Program-made: the position numbers and the translations under genes
From: Macrolepiota albuminosa
Lineage: Eukaryota > Basidiomycota > Agaricomycetes > Agaricales > Agaricaceae
Reading direction: 5' to 3'
Assembly: GCA_027475525.1 (NCBI GenBank)
Contig: JAMWFC010000117.1
Span: 558,001-622,000, forward strand
DNA: 64,000 nucleotides
In this document: positions 57,169-64,000 of the stretch, in pieces
Layout of the letters: each line of letters begins with the position of its first letter
How positions within the stretch are numbered: the first letter of the stretch is position 1
The notes under the pieces: model-generated
Seen by the model: the letters and a program-made list of their open reading frames with translations, nothing else
Databases searched by the model: none
What the model was told of the DNA's origin: nothing

Positions 57169-57246
57169 CCTGTGGGGGGGAATCGAACCCCCGGCCTTGG
57201 GAAAGCCTCCAGCAACGGAACGCACATTTAACCGTTGCACCACAGG
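57169..57246 (-). tRNA. tRNA-like sequence (tRNA pseudogene or SINE head)
   Basis: On the minus strand 78 nt are closed by a 7-bp stem (CCTGTGG/CCACAGG). They hold a perfect B-box/T-arm (GGGGGTTCGATTCCCCC) and an A-box-like start (TGGTGCAACGG, then TTAAAT). The D- and anticodon arms do not fold cleanly and no anticodon can be assigned safely. It is best seen as a tRNA-derived Pol III unit rather than a working tRNA. Confidence 0.45.
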
Positions 57247-57398
57247 TCCGTTACTAACGGATAGATTCAAAGGTCGGATAACACAATGAACGGACGCCCA
57301 CCTACGTTTCCGCAGGTTCCCGTATGGATTTTTTGAGGTGGAAGGGGGGTGGCATACCTCCCAAAAGAGTTTTCGTGGCCTGAAAGGGGCGTTGGCAT

Positions 57399-57498
57399 NN
57401 NNNNNNNNNNNNNNNNNNNNNNNNNNNNNNNNNNNNNNNNNNNNNNNNNNNNNNNNNNNNNNNNNNNNNNNNNNNNNNNNNNNNNNNNNNNNNNNNNN
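57399..57498. other. Assembly gap, 100 N
   Basis: Exactly 100 undetermined bases, the usual placeholder for a scaffold gap of unknown size. Sequences left and right need not be neighbours at this distance. Confidence 0.98.
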
Positions 57499-57638
57499 GT
57501 GTATCACACAAGTGCTAAATCAGACCGCAGTATCGGATTGACTAGTACTTAGAGTGAAAACAAGATGTTGTCTTACGTAATACTCTACTAAATGATTATA
57601 GCGTCGTTGACGCTAAGAACACGAATGACTCCATTACA
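57499..57638 (+). repeat. Terminal repeat TGTAA...TTACA, copy 3 (5' end in gap)
   Basis: Matches 47,228-47,363 (gtgtatcacaca...tgactccattaca) with better-preserved CpG. The 5' part is lost in the N run. It is followed by a Pro-rich ORF (57,631-57,867; PPAPIYASPPPGFSTFPPGP) of unknown nature. Confidence 0.65.
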
Positions 57639-57949
57639 GCCACCTGCCCCCATCTATGCATCTCCTCCACCAGGCTTCTCCACTTTTCCCCCAGGACCGC
57701 CTCCTCCACTTTGTCGCCTCTCTTACCACCTGCACCACCTCCTTCACCCACGCTACCTCACCGCAGGCAGCACCCTAGGTGCTCCAGTAGACATGTCAGA
57801 GGTCCTTGCCATAGGGCCTAATGTAGCCAACTCGTCGATTAGTTGTTTGTTTCATAGTTTTGAATAGCATGCTTATTTATATTTGGTGATTCTTTTCATG
57901 AGTGAAGTGCAAGGCGCTAAGGTCTAGCGCCCTACCCCATTGTATCCTG

Positions 57950-58316
57950 TTACTGATCGTCTTCTTCTTCTGGTGCAACTTTGTCATCATCCACTAATTT
58001 GGTTTCCTCCAGCTCTTGAAGTTTAGCAGTGTCAATGTCCAGCGCCGACAAAGGTAAGGAAATGTGTTTGCGTGCTAAGTAGGGAATGAGTCGAAACACC
58101 GCTACTGGTCAATGCAAAACTGAGCCATCCAATTCACAAAGCACATAGGCTCCTCCCCTGTTACTGTTATGGAAAACTACGATGAGTGGTCCTAGGTACC
58201 ATGGTAGCATCTTTTTGTTATATGTTACCTCAGTTTTCGAGTTCCTTATAAGGACCAGCGCTCCTGTTGTGAAGTTATAGTCTCTTATAATAGCACTATG
58301 CTCACTTTTGAATCGT
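57950..58316 (-). pseudogene. Element E pol C-terminal end
   Basis: Minus-strand reading FKSEHSAIIRDYNFTTGALV, YNKKMLPWYLGPLIVV, AYVLCELDGSVLH, SALDIDTAKLQELEE and then an acidic tail, equivalent to the last ~120 residues of Element C pol. Interrupted by an LTR at 58,317. Confidence 0.75.
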
Positions 58317-59331
58317 TGATGACGCCCAAAGTTTGGTCAGTAACAAATGTAACTATAGTGTTACCGTACCAAGAGTTTGCGTTGGGCGCGCTAAAAGTGA
58401 TATGAGGAGTCCCGGGCAGGTCCCAGAGAACGCATCTGTGAAAAAGGGTAAAAGTCGGTAACGGGGTCGGCAAGTGTCAAGCGGAGTCCCGGGCAGGTCC
58501 CAGAGAACGCATCTGTGAAAAAGGGTAAAAGTCGGTAACGGGGTCGGCAAGTGTCAAGCGCTAAGGTAAAGCGCCTAAGGAAAATGCGGTAAGTGAACAC
58601 GGCAAAGGTAAGCGGCAAGAGCACGATAAGCTTAGCGAAGTCTAAGCGTCGATAATGCCTGCCGTAGTTGCAAGGCGCGAGTGTGTTGAGTGTTGGCGAG
58701 TGTCTGCAACTGCCGATGAGTTCGACGTTGCTGACCGTAAATGAAATCTCGAGCATAAGGGAGACTGACAAAAGAGGAGCAGGAAACTCTGGTCTGTTGT
58801 TCGATTGTCTATGTACAAGTCGGTAAGTACTTTATATACTACAAGGAGTTCACCGTCGCCAGTGACCAACCATTGCCAAAGTGCGGTAAACTGGAAAATT
58901 TCATAGGGGTAGCTCCAACGGTTTCAGATCCCTACCGTCCATTCAAGAGCCTTAGCGATGCCAGGCGACAGATCACGAAGCTAAACCATCACTCCATCAC
59001 CCTTCTGTCTGTCAGAGTACCTAAGCGATGTCAGGCGCCAAATCGAGATGCTAAGCGGTGTCAGACGCCAAGGTCAAACACCAAGCTGTCCGTCAGTTTT
59101 TGATAGATCATCAGGCTTCTCGCTAAGCGCTGTTGTCAGTGACTGATGCCATCTGTCAGTTGTCATTCTGTCTGCCGATTGGCGCTATCACTGATTGGAT
59201 CTGCTTCTTGCCATGTGCGGCCATCAAATCTTGCCAAAAATGGTTAGTTAGCACGCACTAAGGTATCCTGGACCTGTGCCGTGTTGCCGTAGCCTGCCGT
59301 TGATGCGCTGATCCTGTATGGGGTCCTATCA
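58317..59331 (-). repeat. Element C-family LTR inside Element E pol
   Basis: TGATGACGCCC...CCTATCA, 1,015 bp including a 77-bp artefact duplication (so about 938 bp), diverged from the Element C LTR. The flanks are different parts of pol (C-terminal on the left, N-terminal on the right) and the 4-bp flanks differ (tcgt, acgt), so the middle of pol is missing. Confidence 0.8.
58406..58559. repeat. Perfect 77-bp tandem duplication in an LTR
   Basis: Units 58406-58482 and 58483-58559 are identical; absent from the other LTRs of this family. Confidence 0.95.
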
Positions 59332-59335
59332 ACGT

Positions 59336-62163
59336 CAGGAGTAAAAACAAAATAAGTGTCTGTAGAAAGGTTTTCAGCAATATCCGAAGCTGTGAGGTAT
59401 AGGTATGATAAAGCTTCGCTGATAAGCGACAAACAAGAGTCCAAAATTTTGGAGGCTAAAGGGATATGTGATATATGAGTTACTCGCCCAGTTCAATAAT
59501 TATAGTCTAAAATAAGCGCTTCATCTCCATGATCCTCATCACTCATCTCTTCAATGGTGCTGGAAAACACTCGCAGGGGTCATCACTAATTGAAATTTCC
59601 CTTGTGGAAATGTTGGGACCGTTCTTCTGACTCCAGAATTAGGGTTGCTAATAGTTAGCATTGTTTCTTCTTTGGATGTTGTCTTGACAATTAATCGAGC
59701 TAGCACGTTGAAAAGCCTTCCTAATAGTAAGTCATATGCGGGTGACTTAAGAATGTGTATTTGCAGGTAAAATATAAGGTCGCCAATAGCACATGGAACA
59801 TTTTGGGCCATTCCCAAAGATCAATCAATAGTACCATTAGCACTTTGCATATTGAGAATAATTGTCAGGTCATAAATGATGCCAAGTTCATTAGTAACGT
59901 CCGCAGCCATAGAAATGATCTGAGATCCACTATCCACAATAGACTTGATCTCACTTTTTCCATCCACAGTCAGCATGATCAAATGAATAGCATGAGAGTC
60001 CTGAGCTACTGTCAGGATAGCAGGATCATCGCTAGATCTTAGCAACTTAAGGTAAGTTTCAACCAGGTTAATGGATGTAGCTTCCTTAGGTGGTACGGCC
60101 TCCTCTTTGGTCTCCAGGGCTACAGTTTCCATGATATATGCAAATCTGGGTAGTGCATCATCGCATTTGTCCAGCGTTGTTATATTGTTAGCTACATTTT
60201 GTCGAGGGATAACCGTGGTACGCATCTGATTCCTAATGTCTGGTGCCACACTACACAATTCTCCTACCAATAGCGTAACCTGACTCTGCATAATGCGATC
60301 AAAAACTACCTTTGACTTTTCTAGGTCGTATATAGGTGCCGTTGGTCGATAGCCACCCATTGGTTTGTCTGGTGCCCCAAAGTTGCGATTAAGGGTGGGG
60401 CGTAGTTGTCCCCAAGGCTAGCATAAGGATATAGTGGTGGTTCCGTAATGGCAGGCACCTTGATTGCTTCTGGTACACCTTTGTTAGCGCTAGAGGTCGA
60501 TGCTTTGGTTGGGGCTGGATCTGCTGTGGCACCTGAGGGTCTATAGTTCTTCAAAGGCTGCTTGCCCTTTCTGATCTCTACCCCATTGAAGACCTGATTC
60601 TTTAGCGACTTCAATTCCTTTTCTAGCATCTCAATTCTTTCTTCACATGACAACGTAGGTCAGTTGCTAACAGCGTTAAGCTGGAGCACCTTGTGGATTA
60701 GCACTTGTTGTGGAGTCATTTCTGCTTCTGTTGTTGCCACACTGTTTAAATTACCGGTTGCTAGGTTCCCTGGGTTTTGTTGATGCCACTTGTCAATGCA
60801 CCCCTGGAATGTCTTATGCTTGGGGTAAAGTGGAATGTTAGCACCCAAAGGTAAGACTAGTTTACTATCCATCCCACAGCAGGCTTTCTCTTGTCGCAGA
60901 TATTGTTCAAGGATAGCGCATCGACCTCTGGTCATAGTATGTCCTGCCTCGCCACAGAAATGGCAGAGTCCCATCTGTATGTTATTCCTAGGTGCCAAGA
61001 GACTAGTCGAAATCAAGGTTTTGAGTTTATTCATAACGCTAGTGACAGCATTGTTAACGGCGTTTTCCAAATCCTCTTTCTTGACAAACCCATGGTGGTC
61101 ATTGATGGCGCTAGGAGCTGGCGACTCCAGTTTGGATGCCATACCTCCATGGTCCAAGCCAGGTCGCTGCAAAGGTATACCCATGTCCATGCCCTTTAAT
61201 ACCCACTTTCCTGCCTCAAAGACTTTTTCTATGTTGTACGGTTCCTTGGGGTGATGGTCGTGCATAATAATCTCCAAGCGCTGCGCAATCTTAGTCTATA
61301 GCAAGGTCAGGAACCCCTGTTGGAACAAACGGCACTCCTTGTTCCCATATAACTTTCCATTCTGGACAAGCCATCTTGCTATCCACTGAAAATTGTGATA
61401 ATAAGTCAATAAGGTGCCAAGCATATAGATCCCCGCTGCAAAGGTGTCTTGTACTAACTTCTGGATTTCCATTACCATATAACATGTAGCTTCTTCAGCG
61501 CTAGGATATAAATAAATAATAGTCTTTTTTTATTCATTATAAGTGAAAGGCCTTGGCACCACGTTGCTTGTAAGTTCTTGGAACTCCTTTAAACCTGTCT
61601 ATGATTTGGCTGTATCATATGAGACATATCTAGCGGCGTATTCTTTCATCTGTGTATTGTTCATCACACGGCAGTCATGTAGCAAATACTCCAACTCCTT
61701 GAAATACTGCGTTAGTTTGCAAGGCTTTGTTTTGTCCCACTTTGGCGACGAGAAGTGATTTCAGGATGGCATGCGCTGGTTATTTGGTTGCTCCATACTG
61801 GCAGGTGTGTGTGTTGAAGTAGGAAGTGTGGTAGCGCTTGTGTTACTTAGCGTCGATGTAGTAGGTACAGGCTCGGTTAGCTCTGAGTCGCTAGGTTCTG
61901 GCAATAATAATCTAGATAGCTCTTCTAGAGGAGTAAGTGGTGTATGGCTTTTGCCTGCTAAATACTCAAAAGGTCAGGAAAAAGGGAAAAAGTTTTCCGC
62001 TAGGCTGTCTGGGGTGGCCTTAAGTTCTTGGTCTAAAGTCTGTCTTGGTAGCGCGCCTGGTAAGTATGGTGATTCAGTGGTGCTTGGTTCAAAAGCGCTC
62101 TTCAACAGGAGGCAGCACTGTCGCTGGGCTTGAGTTTCTAGCAGAATTCTGTCTTAATAGAAC
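59336..62163 (-). pseudogene. Element E gag-protease and pol start
   Basis: A decayed relative of Element C. Gag starts near 61,795 (MEQPNNQRMP). It keeps the variant zinc knuckle (CHFCGEAGHTMTRGRC at about 60,960) and the protease loop VDSGSQIISM (about 59,930) with the closing strand AYDLLLGRLFNV. The start of pol (STDTYF, LSYLYLTASD) lies at 59,336-59,450. Stops at several places split it into ORFs. More CpG survives than in Element D, suggesting an intermediate age. Confidence 0.8.
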
Positions 62164-62181
62164 CCCTCGCAGTGGGCTCCA
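62164..62181 (-). promoter_or_regulatory. Element E primer-binding site
   Basis: Minus strand TGGAGCCCACTGCGAGGG, three bases after the LTR; it differs from the Element C site by one C-to-T change. Confidence 0.7.
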
Positions 62182-62184
62182 AAA

Positions 62185-63329
62185 TGATGATGCCAACTGT
62201 AGTTGGGTGTGCTGGACATATACACAGTACAATGCCATCTTCAGTGCTTGGCGTGCGTAGTTATGAGGAGTCCTGACAGAGTTCCGGTGTGCTCAAGCAA
62301 AGGTGATAAAACGATGCACTGGATGATAGCGCCTCACGTGCTACCTGGCAAACGGTAAGTGTTGTAGTTTACACAAAGATATAGAAGAAAAGGCAAGTAG
62401 CACAGCATAGTGTGCCCATAGGTGGCACCATAAACAACGAAGATGAGATAAATGAGGCTAGCGCCCAACTTAGTGATGAAGTCCGAGCAAGCTAGCGTGA
62501 TTTGAACACTAAGGGTAACTTGGGTGCTCAAGAGGTTACGATTCATTGCTATGTACATCCAGAGTAGCTATCTTTTATACTATGTGCTACTATATTTTTA
62601 AAATGAGTCCATTAGTGGTGCTACCAATTAGCACCTCTCCTCGTGGTTGTAGCTAATGGCGACCTGTCAATGGCAACTGGTACACATAGGGCAACGGCGA
62701 CCAACGGCATTATAGCCCATTGGCCATGGCAACTCTAAACTGACTTAAACTTTGTAGGAGTCTGCTCACTTTTTAGTGTAATTCCGATTGGCCAGGCCTT
62801 AGCAGGGTATGGTCAGAAAATCTTTGACAGATGCTGTGAGTTCTGCTGCCAGCGCTAAATCTAGTATTAATTTTTGATGAATAGAATGTCAGGCTAGAGT
62901 ATGACAGATGCTGTGAGTTCTGCTGCCAGCGCTAAATCTAGTATTAATTTTTGATGAATAGAATGTCAGGCTAGAGTATATCCTGTTCTGTCGCTGCTGA
63001 TTCTTTAGACTTCTGATTAAAGTGCCTTGTCCAATGGCAGCGCCTAATGCTAACCCCTTTATGGAACTGATTGGGGTTTGGTCAAAGTCATGTCCCTGCC
63101 GTCGTGCTAGCGCCCTGAGTTCTTGGTCTCCTAATCCTCCAAGGTCAATAAATGGTATATGCTGAAGGCTTAGTAGTGGTAGTTTAGACTAATAACCAGC
63201 ACCTATAATTGAGCACTAAAGTCTGTGGTTTCCTGTGTCCAAGAGGATCGCTAGGGTCTCAAGTATGGCCTGTGTCTGTAGGCCTGTAGTGTGCCCCTTG
63301 ATGCGCTCAGTCTGAGTAGAAGCCTATCA
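62185..63329 (-). repeat. Element E 5' LTR (family 2)
   Basis: TGATGATGCCAACTG...CCTATCA, 1,145 bp including a 77-bp artefact duplication (about 1,068 bp without it), the same length as the two solo copies of this family at 24,246 and 44,015. Its place next to the primer-binding site and gag identifies family 2 as the LTR of Element E-type retrotransposons. Confidence 0.88.
62825..62978. repeat. Perfect 77-bp tandem duplication in the Element E LTR
   Basis: Units 62825-62901 and 62902-62978 are identical; the two solo LTRs of the family have a single unit. Confidence 0.95.
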
Positions 63330-63753
63330 GTGGTGAACTGGAAAATTTTATAGGGTGACTCCAATGGTTTCAGATCTCTGCTGTCTATTCAACATGCTAA
63401 GCAGTGCCAGGCAGCAGATCATGATGCTAAGCTATTAATCCATCAATCTTCTGTCTGTCCAATATGCTAAGCGCTGTCAGACATCAAGGTCAAATGCCAA
63501 GCTGTCTGTCATTTTTAATAGATCATCTGTCTTCTTGCTAAGTGCTGTCGTCAGTAATTGATGCCATTTGTCAGTTGTCATTCTGTCTGCTGTCAGTGCT
63601 ATCATTGATTGGATCTGCTTTTTGCCATGTGCAACCATCAAATATTGCCAAAATTGGTCAGATCGCATGCACTAAGGTATTCTGAGCTGATGCTGTGCTG
63701 CTGTGCTGCTGTGGCCTGTCATTGATACACTGATTCTGTATGGGGTTCTATCA
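63330..63753 (-). repeat. Truncated Element C-family LTR remnant
   Basis: Corresponds to the last ~420 bp (as written on the + strand) of the Element C LTR: 'aaactggaaaattt', 'gatagatcat', 'tgccatctgtcagttgtcattctgtctg', end 'gttctatca'. CpG strongly depleted. The other half is not adjacent, so Element E was probably inserted here. Confidence 0.7.
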
Positions 63754-64000
63754 GCACCTCACAAGTCTGGGGGAGTATTGGAAGGGGATTGCAGCATGTG
63801 CCAAGAGCACATGATTACCTCCAGTGCACTGCAGAGGTAAAGGGAGAAAACAGAACTATACAGATCCAAGTATATGGATTGGAAACAGAGATGGCACACC
63901 TGACTGAGGTGTGTGCCAGATTACCTTGTGATACTATACCAACTTAACTAACCCATACAGTCTTGTGTAAAACAGGTATGTAGCTAGATACAATCGAGTC
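63754..64000. other. Unassigned repeat-like end of window
   Basis: No ORF. 'gtctgggggagtattgga' resembles a purine tract followed by a mutated Copia LTR start (TGTTGG), but no second feature supports this. Confidence 0.3.

Noticed and set aside
57338..57552. ORFs running through the N gap
   Set aside because: They exist only because undetermined bases do not produce stop codons.

Overview
The window is nuclear DNA of a basidiomycete fungus, most likely a mushroom-forming Agaricomycete. The evidence is protein-coding genes cut by many 45-65 bp GT-AG introns, a fungal-type gene set, and Ty3/Gypsy and Ty1/Copia LTR retrotransposons nested in one another. It contains a 100-base run of N (57,399-57,498).

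Positions 1-20,600 are a compact, conserved gene block: a fungal MscS-type mechanosensitive channel (partial, -), a mitochondrial D-lactate dehydrogenase (+), the CCR4-NOT ubiquitin ligase NOT4 (-), cytoplasmic tryptophanyl-tRNA synthetase (+), two tandemly duplicated LOG-type nucleotide phosphoribohydrolases (-, -), twinfilin (-), a FYVE-domain endosomal Rab effector of the Pep7/Vps19 type (+) and uracil-DNA glycosylase (-). These are housekeeping genes in alternating head-to-head and tail-to-tail arrangement, with no sign of a joint pathway.

From about 20.6 kb to the end nearly everything is transposon. Element A (Gypsy, -, 23.5-30.4 kb) is decayed and interrupted by a solo LTR. Element B (another decayed Gypsy-like element, -) lies in three pieces (30.5-31.7, 43.3-44.0 and 45.1-47.1 kb) because Element C and a second solo LTR landed in it. 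Element C (31,700-43,258) is a young full-length Gypsy element with 959-bp LTRs that look almost identical and a 4-bp target duplication. It also carries a six-exon gene on the opposite strand, predicted at 709 aa with a six-cysteine zinc-cluster-like motif; this is the most interesting object in the window. Element F (47,589-53,130) is an apparently intact Copia element inserted into an unknown plus-strand ORF that is flanked by inverted ~170-bp repeats. Elements D and E are decayed relatives of Element C at 54.1-56.5 and 57.9-63.3 kb, with LTR-in-LTR nesting. A tRNA-like sequence sits at 57.2 kb.

A technical signature matters for any reading of this window. Ten perfect tandem duplications, all exactly 77 bp long, occur in genes and transposons alike. 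They look like unmerged k=77 overlaps of a de Bruijn assembly rather than biology, and they break several reading frames.
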